From Hyphomicrobiales bacterium (GTDB lineage Bacteria > Pseudomonadota > Alphaproteobacteria > Parvibaculales > Parvibaculaceae): a stretch of 64,000 nt of DNA. A model generated the notes under the pieces. It was not told where the DNA came from, did not search any database, and saw only the letters and a list, made by a program, of their open reading frames with translations. A program made the position numbers and the translations under genes. This document shows, one piece after another, positions 1-8,622 of the stretch (position 1 is the stretch's first letter; each line of letters starts with the position of its first letter). The stretch spans positions 1-64,000 of the forward strand of contig WGND01000005.1 of the NCBI GenBank assembly GCA_016124805.1, read 5' to 3'.

Positions 1-492
1 GCCTATGATGCCAATGGCAACATGCTGACGGGCAATGGCCGGACTGCGACCTGGACGAGCTTCAACAAGGTCGCCTCCATGACGCGGGGCACCAACACTG
101 TCAGCTTTGACTATGACAGCGAGCATGGCCGCATCCGTCAGGTGACGGGTAGCAACACGACGCTTTACATCAATGACCCGGCCTCCGGTCTCAGGGTCGA
201 GAAGGTCACCGGCGCAACGGGCTCGGTGCAGTGGAATGACTATCTCTTTGCCGGTGGCCGCATGGTCGCCCAGCACTACAATGTGACGACAGGCGGGGTG
301 ACGACCACTTCGACCAGCTACTTCACGCTGGATCATCTGGGTTCGATTGCGGTCATTGCCGATGGCAGTGGCGCTCAGCCCAGCATCAGTCCGTCCATGT
401 CTTTGAATTGTCGAGGCTATATCCAGCGCAGGGAGACCTGCTCAAATAGTGCGGACTGGATGGCTGGGGGACTAGGATTCGAACCTAGATAG
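1..492 (+). pseudogene. RHS/YD-repeat protein, 3' remnant
   Basis: The frame is open from the left edge, so the 5' part lies outside the window. Residues to about 115 look like RHS/YD-repeat protein: alternating Gly/Asn/Tyr-rich strands (YDANGNML, FDYDSEHGRIRQVTG, YINDPASGLRVEKV, NDYLFAGGRMVAQ) and the RHS core motif LDHLGSIAVIADGSG. The usual continuation after that motif (a Y-x-x-W/F-G-R type segment and core end) is missing. From about position 380 the reading no longer resembles the family, and its last residues (GGLGFEPR) are the antisense translation of the tRNA-Gln 3' end, a well-known artefact. RHS proteins are large surface or secreted beta-cage toxin carriers. I read this as a gene cut off beside the tRNA; a toxin-tip replacement is the alternative. 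Confidence 0.7.
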
Positions 493-534
493 GCAGAGTC
501 AGAGTCTGCAGTCCTACCATTAGACGATCCCCCA
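461..534 (-). tRNA. tRNA-Gln (anticodon CUG)
   Basis: Read on the minus strand, a full cloverleaf folds: acceptor TGGGGGA (528-534) pairs with TCCCCCA, followed by discriminator G and an encoded CCA (461-463). The D-arm carries TAATGGTAGGA, the T-arm carries GGTTCGAATCC, and the anticodon stem GCAGA/TCTGC encloses loop CTCTGAC with anticodon CTG at 500-502. The U1-A72 end pair is typical of tRNA-Gln. The 3' end points at the RHS remnant, the usual side for tRNA-targeted integration. Confidence 0.95.
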
Positions 535-577
535 ACAGGATCACAGGCACGCCTGAATCGGCGCGGGATGCGGGCGA

Positions 578-606
578 AACCTAGTCAGAATGCCCTGCCT
601 CGTCAA
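578..606 (-). promoter_or_regulatory. Sigma-70-type promoter for tRNA-Gln
   Basis: On the minus strand a -35 box TTGACG (601-606) and a -10 box TAGGTT (578-583) are separated by exactly 17 bases. Transcription would begin near 571, about 37 bases before the mature tRNA 5' end. It is the only good box pair in the gap between the tRNA and the ppx gene. Confidence 0.55.
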
Positions 607-892
607 CCACTTGGGCGGACCCCCGGGCGAAAATCAGTTGTCGGCACCGGCCCGGGGCATGGGCAGAGCATTGCTTGTCCTTGCCCCGCAACCTGTTAGA
701 CTTGTCCCAACTTTAAATAATGAGGGTTCCGGTTGATCGCGCTGGCCGTTTTTCGGTCTCTTGTGCCTTCCCGGTTCAATAAAAACGGTGCACCCGAACG
801 GTGACAGCGGCGCAGGCGGCCCGGATCAGGCCGCTGCGGATATCAGCCAGAGGGCAGACTCCGCCCGGCAAAGGCCCGATCAGGGCCAAAAC

Positions 893-2149
893 ATGCCGGA
901 CGAAACCCGGGCCGAGACTCCGCCGAAGGAGCCAACCCGCACAGGCGGGCGGGGCCGCAGAGGCGCACGTCGGCGCCAGCGCCGCAAGAGCGATCTTGCC
1001 CAGCCGGAAAGCCGGGCCGACAACAGCAAGAAGCAGAAGCCTGTCGCCCCGCAGACGGAGGCCACCACGCGTCCCGATGAGGACACGCTTTATGCTGCGC
1101 TCGATCTGGGCACCAATAATTGCCGCCTGCTGATTGCCCGCCGCAATGGCGACAGCTTTCGCGTTGTGGATGCCTATTCGCGCATTGTCCGCCTCGGCGA
1201 GGGGCTGGCGCTCACCGGTGAGCTCAGCCAGGCGGCCATGGATCGCGCCGTTGAGGCGCTTCTGATCTGCGCCACAAAGCTCGAACGGCGCGGTGCCACG
1301 CGGGTGCGCACCATTGCCACTGCCGCTTGCCGCACGGCCCGCAATGGCGCTCTTTTTATCGAGCGGGTCAAAAATGAAACCGGCCTTGAGCTCGAAATCG
1401 TGACAACGCAGGAAGAGGCGCGGCTCGCGCTCGCAGGCTGCGCTCCCTTGCTCGACCGCAGCTGTGCTTCGGCCCTTGTCTTCGATATTGGCGGCGGATC
1501 GACGGAGCTGATCTGGGTCGGCATGGGGCAGGGCGGCGGCCAGCGCCGCAAGCGCCCGCAGGTGCAGGACTGGATTTCTCTCCCCATGGGCGTGGTGACG
1601 CTGGCCGAGCGTCATGGCGGCCAGCATGTGCCGGGCGAGATATATGAGAATATGGTCGGCGAAGTGACAGAGGCACTTGCCCCCTTCATGCAGCGTCTCG
1701 TCGAGGCGGACCCGGATATGGCTTCTGGCTTTCATCTGCTAGGCACCTCGGGCACGGTCACCACCATTGCGGGCGTGCATCTGGGGCTTGCCCGATATGA
1801 CCGCACCCGCGTCGATGGGTTATGGATTTCGCCCGACGAAGTGCAGGAAGTGACACGCGGCCTGCTGGAGCTTGATTTTGCCGGCCGCGCTGCCCACCCT
1901 TGCGTGGGCGAGGAGCGCGCCGATCTCGTGCTGGCAGGCTGTGCGATCTTTGAAGCCATTGCGCGCGCCTGGCCCGCCGAGCGCCTGCGCGTGGCTGATC
2001 GTGGCCTGCGCGAGGGGATACTGCTATCCATGATGCAGGCCGATACATTGCGTGGTCGCCGCCGTCGCCGCCGTCGTCGTCGCAAGGCACGCGCACAGAC
2101 GGGCGCGAATGGCCCCGCATCGAATATGGCCCCAGAGGCAAAGGAATAA
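893..2149 (+). CDS. Ppx/GppA family exopolyphosphatase-type phosphatase
   Basis: The ASKHA-fold core belongs to the Ppx/GppA family, which hydrolyses terminal phosphates of polyphosphate or pppGpp. The first phosphate-binding loop reads AALDLGTNNCRLLIA and the second VFDIGGGSTELIW. The core is flanked by unusual tails: an N-terminal stretch rich in Pro, Arg and Lys and a C-terminal run of arginines (about residues 390-402). The start is uncertain. ATG 893 has a weak AGGG upstream (418 aa); GTG 788 and TTG 761 are in frame and would add 35 and 44 low-complexity residues. rlmE starts 6 bases after the stop, so the two are probably cotranscribed, a common alphaproteobacterial pair. Which substrate is used cannot be told from the sequence. 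Confidence 0.88.
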   Translation: MPDETRAETPPKEPTRTGGRGRRGARRRQRRKSDLAQPESRADNSKKQKPVAPQTEATTRPDEDTLYAALDLGTNNCRLLIARRNGDSFRVVDAYSRIVRLGEGLALTGELSQAAMDRAVEALLICATKLERRGATRVRTIATAACRTARNGALFIERVKNETGLELEIVTTQEEARLALAGCAPLLDRSCASALVFDIGGGSTELIWVGMGQGGGQRRKRPQVQDWISLPMGVVTLAERHGGQHVPGEIYENMVGEVTEALAPFMQRLVEADPDMASGFHLLGTSGTVTTIAGVHLGLARYDRTRVDGLWISPDEVQEVTRGLLELDFAGRAAHPCVGEERADLVLAGCAIFEAIARAWPAERLRVADRGLREGILLSMMQADTLRGRRRRRRRRRKARAQTGANGPASNMAPEAKE

Positions 2150-2155
2150 CGCGCG

Positions 2156-2917
2156 ATGTCAGGAAACAGGTCTAAAGGCGGACCCGGCGATCCCGTGGGC
2201 GGTGCCCGCCAGTTGAAGGTGCGTGTGAAGACGGCACGCAAGCGGACGCTGTCTTCCACGCGCTGGCTGCAGCGCCAGCTCAATGACCCCTATGTTCATG
2301 CCGCCAAGCGCGATGGCTATCGCTCCCGCGCGGCATACAAGCTGATGGAGATGGATGATAAATTCCGTTTCCTGAAGCCGGGTGGCCGCGTGGTCGATCT
2401 CGGCTGTGCACCCGGCGGCTGGCTCCAGATTGCCGCGACGCGGGTCAAGTCCATCGACGGCAAGGGCGACAATCGCGGTCGCGTTATCGGCCTCGACTAT
2501 CTGGAAATGGATTCAGTGCCGGGCACAACAATCCTTCAGCTGGATTTTCTCAGCGAAGGGGCCGACGCGCAGGTCAAGGCGCTGCTGGCGGGGGAGGCCG
2601 ATGTGGTGCTCTCCGACATGGCGGCCCCCACAACGGGCCATCGCCTCACCGACCACATGCGCATTATGGCGCTTTGCGACATTGCCGCCCTCTTTGCCAC
2701 CGAGGTGCTCTCACCCGGCGGCACCTTTATCGCCAAGGTGTTACGCGGCGGAACGGAGAATGAGCTTCTGACCAACCTCAAGAAACACTTTCAGACCGTC
2801 CGCCATATGAAGCCCAAGGCCAGCCGCGCTGACTCAGCTGAAATGTATGTGATTGCTCAAGGGTTTCGAGCGCTTTCCGAGGGAATCGGATCAGCTGCCG
2901 GGGATAGCGAAGATTGA
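2156..2917 (+). CDS. rlmE: 23S rRNA 2'-O-ribose U2552 methyltransferase RlmE
   Basis: RlmE (FtsJ/RrmJ) uses SAM to methylate the 2'-hydroxyl of U2552 in the 23S rRNA A loop late in 50S assembly. The 253-residue protein shows the family order: [14 protein letters not shown] with the first catalytic Lys, SAM motif [27 protein letters not shown] with the catalytic Asp, and [12 protein letters not shown] with the second Lys. The N-terminus is about 40 residues longer than in E. coli RlmE and basic ([17 protein letters not shown]), as often in alphaproteobacteria. It directly follows the Ppx/GppA gene. Confidence 0.95.
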   Translation: MSGNRSKGGPGDPVGGARQLKVRVKTARKRTLSSTRWLQRQLNDPYVHAAKRDGYRSRAAYKLMEMDDKFRFLKPGGRVVDLGCAPGGWLQIAATRVKSIDGKGDNRGRVIGLDYLEMDSVPGTTILQLDFLSEGADAQVKALLAGEADVVLSDMAAPTTGHRLTDHMRIMALCDIAALFATEVLSPGGTFIAKVLRGGTENELLTNLKKHFQTVRHMKPKASRADSAEMYVIAQGFRALSEGIGSAAGDSED

Positions 2918-3066
2918 CGGAAAACGGCTGATAAAGCTGCGTCTTTATGGCAGTGCAATAACGCCTTTGCATTCCTTGCCTTCGGTGTTAAAAGCCAGCG
3001 CCAACATATGAGCAGGCAAGTCCCGAGTCCCTTATTGCTTATGGGACGGGCATGGAGGTTGGCAAA

Positions 3067-4527
3067 ATGATCCGCGAAGCGTTGACGTTTGATGATGTGC
3101 TTTTGCTGCCGGCAGCCTCATCCATATTGCCAAGTCAGGCAGACACCCGCACACGTCTGACCCGCTCCATCACGCTGGGTATCCCCATTCTCTCGGCCGC
3201 CATGGACACGGTCACCGAAGCGCGGCTGGCCATTGCCATGGCGCAGGCTGGCGGCATCGGCGTTCTCCATCGCAACATGACGCCTGAGCAGCAGGCAGAG
3301 CAGGTCCGCCAGGTCAAAAAGTTTGAATCCGGCATGGTTGTCAATCCGGTCACGATCGGACCGGACGCCACCCTCTCCGAAGCGCTTGCGCTGATGCAGC
3401 GCCATGGCATCACGGGCTTCCCCGTGGTCGAGAATAGCGGCAAGCTTGTCGGCATCCTGACCAATCGCGACGTGCGCTTTGCCAGCAATCCCGCCGAGCC
3501 CGTGCGCAACCTCATGACCAAGGGCAATCTCGTCACCGTGACCGAGAATGTCAGCCAGTCCGAAGCCAAGCGCCTGCTACATTCGCACCGCATTGAAAAG
3601 CTGATCGTTGTCGACAATGACTATCATTGCGTCGGCCTCATCACCGTCAATGACATTGAGAAGGCCCAGCTTCATCCACATGCCGCCAAGGACGAGCAGG
3701 GCCGCCTGCGCGTGGCCGCCGCCACAACTGTCGGTGATGACGGCTTTGATCGCACCCAGGCGCTGATCGATGCCGGTGCCGATGTCATCATCGTGGACAC
3801 CGCACACGGCCATTCAAGCCGCGTGTCGGAAGCCGTCGAGCGCATCAAGAAGCTTTCCAACAATACGCAGGTGATTGCGGGCAATGTGGCAACGGCCAAT
3901 GGCGCCCAGTCGCTGATTGATGCCGGCGTGGACGCCATCAAGGTCGGCATCGGCCCCGGCTCCATCTGCACCACGCGCATCGTTGCCGGTGTTGGCGTGC
4001 CCCAGCTCACCGCCGTCATGGATACGGTCGAGCAGGCACGCAAGGCCGACATTCCGGTCATTTCCGATGGTGGCATCAAATATTCAGGCGACCTTGCCAA
4101 GGCAATTGCCGCAGGCGCGGAATGCGCCATGCTCGGGTCGCTCTTTGCCGGCACGGAAGAAAGCCCCGGCGAAGTCTTCCTGTTTCAGGGCCGCTCCTAC
4201 AAATCCTATCGCGGCATGGGCTCGGTCGGCGCCATGGCGATCGGCTCGGCAGACCGCTACTTCCAGCAGGATGTGAAGGACTCGCTCAAGCTCGTGCCCG
4301 AAGGCATTGAGGGGCAGGTGCCTTACAAGGGCCCCGTTGGCACCGTCATTCATCAGCTGGTCGGCGGCCTGCGAGCGGCCATGGGCTATACCGGTTGCGC
4401 GACCATCGCGGAACTGCAGGCCAAGGCCGAATTCGTTCGCATTTCGGGTGCATCGCTTCGCGAGAGCCACGTGCATGATGTCACCATCACACGTGAAGCA
4501 CCCAATTACCCCGGAAGCGGTGGCTGA
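3067..4527 (+). CDS. guaB: Inosine-5'-monophosphate dehydrogenase GuaB
   Basis: GuaB oxidises IMP to XMP with NAD+, the first committed step to GMP. The 486-residue protein has the usual length and order: TIM-barrel start [14 protein letters not shown], paired CBS domains at about residues 95-205 (e.g. [14 protein letters not shown] and [10 protein letters not shown]), and the catalytic loop [11 protein letters not shown] with the thioimidate Cys at residue 301. The mobile flap follows as [22 protein letters not shown] 3067 is preferred over ATG 3052 because GGAGG at about 3054-3058 sits well before it. An RNA methyltransferase and guaA follow, giving a GMP synthesis unit. Confidence 0.98.
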   Translation: MIREALTFDDVLLLPAASSILPSQADTRTRLTRSITLGIPILSAAMDTVTEARLAIAMAQAGGIGVLHRNMTPEQQAEQVRQVKKFESGMVVNPVTIGPDATLSEALALMQRHGITGFPVVENSGKLVGILTNRDVRFASNPAEPVRNLMTKGNLVTVTENVSQSEAKRLLHSHRIEKLIVVDNDYHCVGLITVNDIEKAQLHPHAAKDEQGRLRVAAATTVGDDGFDRTQALIDAGADVIIVDTAHGHSSRVSEAVERIKKLSNNTQVIAGNVATANGAQSLIDAGVDAIKVGIGPGSICTTRIVAGVGVPQLTAVMDTVEQARKADIPVISDGGIKYSGDLAKAIAAGAECAMLGSLFAGTEESPGEVFLFQGRSYKSYRGMGSVGAMAIGSADRYFQQDVKDSLKLVPEGIEGQVPYKGPVGTVIHQLVGGLRAAMGYTGCATIAELQAKAEFVRISGASLRESHVHDVTITREAPNYPGSGG

Positions 4528-4533
4528 CATCAT

Positions 4534-5835
4534 ATGACGCCCGGAGCACGCCTGCAGGCGTCCATTGATATTCTCTCCGACATCGAGCGGACCCGACATC
4601 CAGCTGATCGGGTGTTTGACGGCTGGTCGCGTTCAAATCGCTATGCCGGGTCGAAGGACCGTGCGGCCATCAGCGAGATGGTCTATGGCGTGTTGCGCAA
4701 TCGCGCCGTGCTCAGCCATGCGATGAAGGGCGATACGCCCCGCCTGATGGTCTTCGGCGTTCTGAAGCTGCTGGATGAAAAACCGGTCAGCGAAATCGAT
4801 GATCTCTGCACAGGTGAAAATCACACGCCCGAGCATCTGAGCGACGAGGAAACCGACGCGCTCACAGCCGCCGCCTTGCCCGGCGCCGACGCGCCTGTCT
4901 GGATCCGCAACAATTATCCTGAATGGATGCATGACGAATTGCTTGCAGCCTTTGGCAGCGATCTGGAACGCGAAATGTGGGCCTTGCAGGGCCGTGCCCC
5001 GACCGATTTGCGCGTCAATGTGCTCAAGGCCATGCCGGATGAAACCATCGCGCTTCTCGCGGAGGAAGCGGTCGCTGTGGAGCCCGCGCCGCTTGCGCCA
5101 TTCGGGTTGCGCATGCTGGGCAAGGCCAATCTGCCCGCGCTTACCGCCTATCGTGACGGCCTGATCGAAATTCAGGATGAGGGCTCGCAGCTCGCCTGCC
5201 TTCTGGCGGCGGTTAAGCCCGGCGAGCAGGTGCTCGATCTCTGCGCCGGTGGCGGTGGTAAAACCCTCGCGCTGGCCGCTCAGATGGCTAACAAAGGCCA
5301 GATCTATGCCTGTGATCGCGATGGCCGTCGCTTGGACAAGCTCATGCCGCGTGCCCAGCGCGCCGGCGCCCGCAATGTGCAGACAATGACCCTCGCGCCC
5401 TGGCATGAGGGCGAGGAAGAGCCAACGCTTGCTGATCTCGCGGGCCGCATGGATTGCGTGCTTGTCGATGCACCTTGCAGCGGCACGGGGGCCTGGCGCC
5501 GCAGCCCGGATGCCCGCTGGCGCATCACGCCGGAAATGCTTGCAACCTATCATGCCGCGCAAACCGAAGTGCTGGCCCGCGCCGCGCCGCTGGTCAAGCC
5601 GGGTGGGCGTCTCGTCTACATCACCTGTTCGCTGCTCCCCTCGGAAAATGAGCAGCAGGTCAGTGCTTTTCTGGAGCGCCAGTCAGACTTCAGTCAGACA
5701 CATTGGCAGAACTTCTGGCCCGCGGGCCTCAGCCAGCCAAATGTGCCGCAGGGCCAGGCATTGCGGCTTACACCGGCGCGCACCGGCACGGATGGCTTTT
5801 ATATCGCGGTGCTGCAGCGGAATAACGGAAAATGA
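4534..5835 (+). CDS. RsmB/NOP family RNA m5C methyltransferase
   Basis: This 433-residue class I methyltransferase of the RsmB/NSUN type makes 5-methylcytosine in RNA. An N-terminal helical, NusB-like part (to about residue 100) precedes the SAM domain with DLCAGGGGKTLALA, then VDAPCSGTGAWRRSPDARWR (motif IV, helper Cys) and YITCSLLPSENEQQ (motif VI, nucleophilic Cys). It starts 6 bases after guaB and is followed by a secreted TPR protein and guaA; a methyltransferase between guaB and guaA is a recurring alphaproteobacterial arrangement. The target could be 16S rRNA C967 as for RsmB, but the RNA target cannot be inferred safely. Confidence 0.92.
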   Translation: MTPGARLQASIDILSDIERTRHPADRVFDGWSRSNRYAGSKDRAAISEMVYGVLRNRAVLSHAMKGDTPRLMVFGVLKLLDEKPVSEIDDLCTGENHTPEHLSDEETDALTAAALPGADAPVWIRNNYPEWMHDELLAAFGSDLEREMWALQGRAPTDLRVNVLKAMPDETIALLAEEAVAVEPAPLAPFGLRMLGKANLPALTAYRDGLIEIQDEGSQLACLLAAVKPGEQVLDLCAGGGGKTLALAAQMANKGQIYACDRDGRRLDKLMPRAQRAGARNVQTMTLAPWHEGEEEPTLADLAGRMDCVLVDAPCSGTGAWRRSPDARWRITPEMLATYHAAQTEVLARAAPLVKPGGRLVYITCSLLPSENEQQVSAFLERQSDFSQTHWQNFWPAGLSQPNVPQGQALRLTPARTGTDGFYIAVLQRNNGK

Positions 5836-5912
5836 TGAAAAAGCACAGCATTCTTGGCCGAAATGGGCAAGTATGGGAGGGTCTCTCTTTCCTTCCAGCT
5901 GGGCTGATCTCT

Positions 5913-6371
5913 ATGTCGAAAGCGGTTTCCCGCCTCTCCCTCATTGTGTTTCTCGCATTGCTTGTCGTGCCCGTTGGGGCCCACGCCGCCCCTGAACTGG
6001 CCAGGGCGGCGATACGCCTGGCGGACAAGGGCATCGCGGCAACGGCGACAGGTGATTATGCGCGTGCCCAGCGTCTTTTGGAGGAAGCGCTGGTCGCCGA
6101 TCCCTCCAATGCGCGCACCATTGCAAGCCTCGGCGTGCTGCATCAGAAGCGTGGCAATATGGGCATTGCGCGCAAATATTATATCTCCGCCCTCACCGTG
6201 GACCCGGCCAACATTGTCGCCCTCGGCCGCCTCGGCCAGATGGAAGCAGGCATGGGCAAAATGGACGACGCCAAAGACAAGCTGCGCCGCCTGCAGGCCA
6301 TCTGCCCGACATGCGCTGAAACCACGGCCCTGAAATCAAGCATTGACGCTCCAGCATCTAAAACTCCGTAG
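5913..6371 (+). CDS. Secreted TPR-repeat protein
   Basis: A small (152 aa) tetratricopeptide protein. With ATG 5913 it begins with a clear signal peptide, basic then hydrophobic and ending in VPVGAHAA, so the mature protein is likely periplasmic. Two to three TPR helix pairs follow ([20 protein letters not shown], then a second pair ending ALTVDPANI and a third near [18 protein letters not shown]), and a CPTC pair lies near the C-terminus. The in-frame ATG at 5832, overlapping the previous stop, would put 27 residues before the signal and is less likely. It sits between the methyltransferase and guaA with only 7 bases to guaA, suggesting cotranscription. Function is unknown. Confidence 0.75.
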   Translation: MSKAVSRLSLIVFLALLVVPVGAHAAPELARAAIRLADKGIAATATGDYARAQRLLEEALVADPSNARTIASLGVLHQKRGNMGIARKYYISALTVDPANIVALGRLGQMEAGMGKMDDAKDKLRRLQAICPTCAETTALKSSIDAPASKTP

Positions 6372-6378
6372 GCTGATT

Positions 6379-7926
6379 ATGACAGATCGCGTTCTTATCA
6401 TCGACTTTGGCAGCCAGGTCACCCAGTTGATCGCGCGGCGCGTACGCGAAAGCGGTGTCTATTGCGAAATCGTGCCCTTCAACAAAGCCGATGATATTCA
6501 GGAAAGCTTCGATCCCAGAGCGATCATCCTTTCCGGCGGGCCTGCCAGCGTCACCGGCATCGGCACCCCGCGCGCCCCGGAATGGGTTTTCAAGGCGGGT
6601 CTGCCTGTGTTGGGCATCTGCTATGGCGAGCAGACCATGTGCGCCCAGCTCGGCGGCAGCGTGGAAGGCTCCGACGAACGTGAATTTGGCCGCGCCACAA
6701 TTGAAGTGGTCGAAGACACGCTGCTGTTTGACGGGCTCATCAACAAGGGCGAAAAAGAACCTGTCTGGATGAGCCATGGCGACCGCGTCAATGCGATCCC
6801 GCCGGGCTTCAAGGTGGTGGCCGTCAGCCGCAACGCGCCTTTTGCAGCCATTGCCGACGAGGCGCGTCATTTCTACGGCGTGCAGTTCCATCCGGAAGTT
6901 GCGCACACACCGCGCGGCGCGCAGCTTCTCTACAACTTCACGCACAAGATCGCAGGCTGCAAGGGTGACTGGACCATGGCCGCCTTCCGCGAAAATGAAA
7001 TCGCCCGCGTCCGCGAGCAGGTCGGCTCGGGCCGCGTCATCTGCGGCCTTTCGGGTGGTGTCGATTCATCCGTTGTCGCTGTGCTGCTGCATGAAGCCAT
7101 CGGCGACCAGCTGCAATGCGTCTTCGTCGATACCGGCATGATGCGGGCAGGGGAGTCCGAACAGGTCGTCGATCTCTTCCGTCATCATTACAACATTCCG
7201 CTTGTGCATCGCGATGCCCGCGATCTTTTTCTCGGCAAGCTTGAAGGTGTCAGCGACCCGGAGCGCAAGCGCAAGATTATCGGCTCAACTTTTATCGATG
7301 TGTTCGAGGAAGAAGCCCGCAATATTGGCGGCGCTGATTTTCTGGCACAGGGCACGCTCTATCCTGATGTCATTGAGAGCGTCTCCTTCATCGGTGGCCC
7401 AAGTGTCACCATCAAGAGCCATCACAATGTGGGCGGCCTGCCTGAGCGCATGAACATGAAGCTTGTGGAGCCGCTTCGCGAACTCTTCAAGGATGAAGTG
7501 CGTGCGCTGGGCCGCGAGCTTGGTCTGCCGGAAGCCTTTGTCGGCCGCCACCCCTTTCCGGGACCGGGCCTTGCTATCCGCCTGCCAGGCGAGATCACGG
7601 GCGAGAAGCTCGAAATCCTGCGCAAGGCCGACACGCTCTATCTCGAAGAAATCCGCAATGCCGGCCTTTATGATGATATCTGGCAGGCCTTTGCCGTGCT
7701 GCTGCCGGTGCGCACGGTCGGTGTCATGGGCGACGAGCGGACCTATGAATTTGTCTGCGCCCTGCGCGCCGTCACCTCAACCGATGGCATGACGGCGGAT
7801 TATTATCCCTTCTCGCATGAGTTTCTGGGGCATGTCTCCACGCGCATCATCAACGAAGTCCGCGGTATCAACCGCGTCGTCTATGACATCACCTCAAAGC
7901 CACCCGGCACTATCGAGTGGGAATAG
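6379..7926 (+). CDS. guaA: GMP synthase (glutamine-hydrolysing) GuaA
   Basis: GuaA converts XMP to GMP with ATP and glutamine. The 515-residue protein has an N-terminal class I glutamine amidotransferase domain with nucleophile Cys81 in LGICYGEQ and the His/Glu pair in GVQFHPEV. The ATP pyrophosphatase domain carries P-loop [12 protein letters not shown], and the C-terminal dimerisation domain ends [11 protein letters not shown], the family's typical terminus. ATG 6379 gives the conserved start [13 protein letters not shown]; the upstream in-frame start at 6343 lies inside the TPR gene. It completes the route from IMP begun by guaB. Confidence 0.98.
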   Translation: MTDRVLIIDFGSQVTQLIARRVRESGVYCEIVPFNKADDIQESFDPRAIILSGGPASVTGIGTPRAPEWVFKAGLPVLGICYGEQTMCAQLGGSVEGSDEREFGRATIEVVEDTLLFDGLINKGEKEPVWMSHGDRVNAIPPGFKVVAVSRNAPFAAIADEARHFYGVQFHPEVAHTPRGAQLLYNFTHKIAGCKGDWTMAAFRENEIARVREQVGSGRVICGLSGGVDSSVVAVLLHEAIGDQLQCVFVDTGMMRAGESEQVVDLFRHHYNIPLVHRDARDLFLGKLEGVSDPERKRKIIGSTFIDVFEEEARNIGGADFLAQGTLYPDVIESVSFIGGPSVTIKSHHNVGGLPERMNMKLVEPLRELFKDEVRALGRELGLPEAFVGRHPFPGPGLAIRLPGEITGEKLEILRKADTLYLEEIRNAGLYDDIWQAFAVLLPVRTVGVMGDERTYEFVCALRAVTSTDGMTADYYPFSHEFLGHVSTRIINEVRGINRVVYDITSKPPGTIEWE

Positions 7927-7936
7927 GCTGAAAATT

Positions 7937-8542
7937 CTATTTAATTTTCATTTCATCCAGAACATGGCTGATCCAGTCACTCGTGACGGCTTTATCCATG
8001 GCGATGACGCGGAAATAAAGCGCGCCGGCGAGAGCGGCGAAACTAATCGTATCATCCCAGTCGGCTGGAATGTCGCCGCGTTGGCGGGCGCGCTCGAACA
8101 CAGGCGCAATATCCGCCTTGCGCCGCTCCCAGTAAGAGGGAGTCTCGCGCGCGTCATCATGACGATATGTCGATAATCCGGCTACAATGGCAGCCTTGCC
8201 GACATTGCTTGAAATGAATGCGCCAACTTGCTGAAGCAGGGATTGCAGGTCAGCGCGCAAGCTCCCCAGATCCTGAACACGAATTGCCCCTGATGCGCGT
8301 GCATAGACCGCGTCGTCAATCAGACGGGCGGGCGTTTCCCAACGGCGATAGATCGTCGCGCGGCCCACTTCTGCGCGCTTTGCCACCTCCTGAAATGTCA
8401 CCGCCTGGAATCCGCCTTCAAGGAGCAGGTCAATGGTTGCGTCATGTACGCGACGGGAGACTTCAGAGGTGCGCCCGCCCGGACGCTGGGCCGGGATATT
8501 TCCAGAATGTTGTTTCGACAAGGGCTTGACGTCCTTTTCCAT
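7937..8542 (-). CDS. TetR/AcrR family transcriptional regulator
   Basis: A 201-residue one-domain regulator of the TetR type. The N-terminal helix-turn-helix is clear at about residues 25-70 (ATIDLLLEGGFQAVTFQEVA then RAEVGRATIYRRWETPARLI), and the rest is a helical ligand-binding domain. ATG 8542 is chosen because it places the HTH at the usual distance; the 46 extra codons upstream run through the intergenic operator-like region and do not look coding. It is divergent from the FAD hydroxylase at 8623 with an 80-base gap holding an inverted repeat, so it probably represses that operon and itself. It converges on guaA with a 10-base gap. The ligand is unknown. Confidence 0.9.
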   Translation of the reverse strand: MEKDVKPLSKQHSGNIPAQRPGGRTSEVSRRVHDATIDLLLEGGFQAVTFQEVAKRAEVGRATIYRRWETPARLIDDAVYARASGAIRVQDLGSLRADLQSLLQQVGAFISSNVGKAAIVAGLSTYRHDDARETPSYWERRKADIAPVFERARQRGDIPADWDDTISFAALAGALYFRVIAMDKAVTSDWISHVLDEMKIK

Positions 8543-8599
8543 TAATGAGACATTTGTATCATTAAAGAGGCATTTGGGCAAGTTGAACTGGCCTATAGC
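8542..8599. promoter_or_regulatory. Candidate TetR operator and promoter of the hydroxylase operon
   Basis: The divergent gap contains a perfect 7-base inverted repeat, TTAATGA (8542-8548) and TCATTAA (8559-8565), a typical size for a TetR-type operator. A direct repeat, GAGACATTTG (8547-8556) and GAGGCATTTG (8567-8576), is spaced two helical turns apart. A -10-like TATAGC lies at 8594-8599, so the second direct repeat would cover the -35 position. Binding there would block the hydroxylase promoter, and the inverted repeat touches the regulator's own start codon. Confidence 0.45.
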
Positions 8600-8622
8600 C
8601 GATTCTGGGAGAGGATAAAAAT

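Noticed and set aside
380-492. C-terminal part of the RHS reading as genuine coding sequence
   Set aside because: It reads through the tRNA-Gln antisense and ends in the common artefact GGLGFEPR.
776-1735. Long minus-strand reading frame opposite the Ppx/GppA gene
   Set aside because: It mirrors a strongly supported gene and its product is His/Arg/Ala-rich with no motif; GC-rich coding sequence gives such shadows.
2967-2994. TTGCAT and TAAAAG as a guaB promoter
   Set aside because: 16-base spacing is acceptable but the -10 match is poor, so I could not support it.
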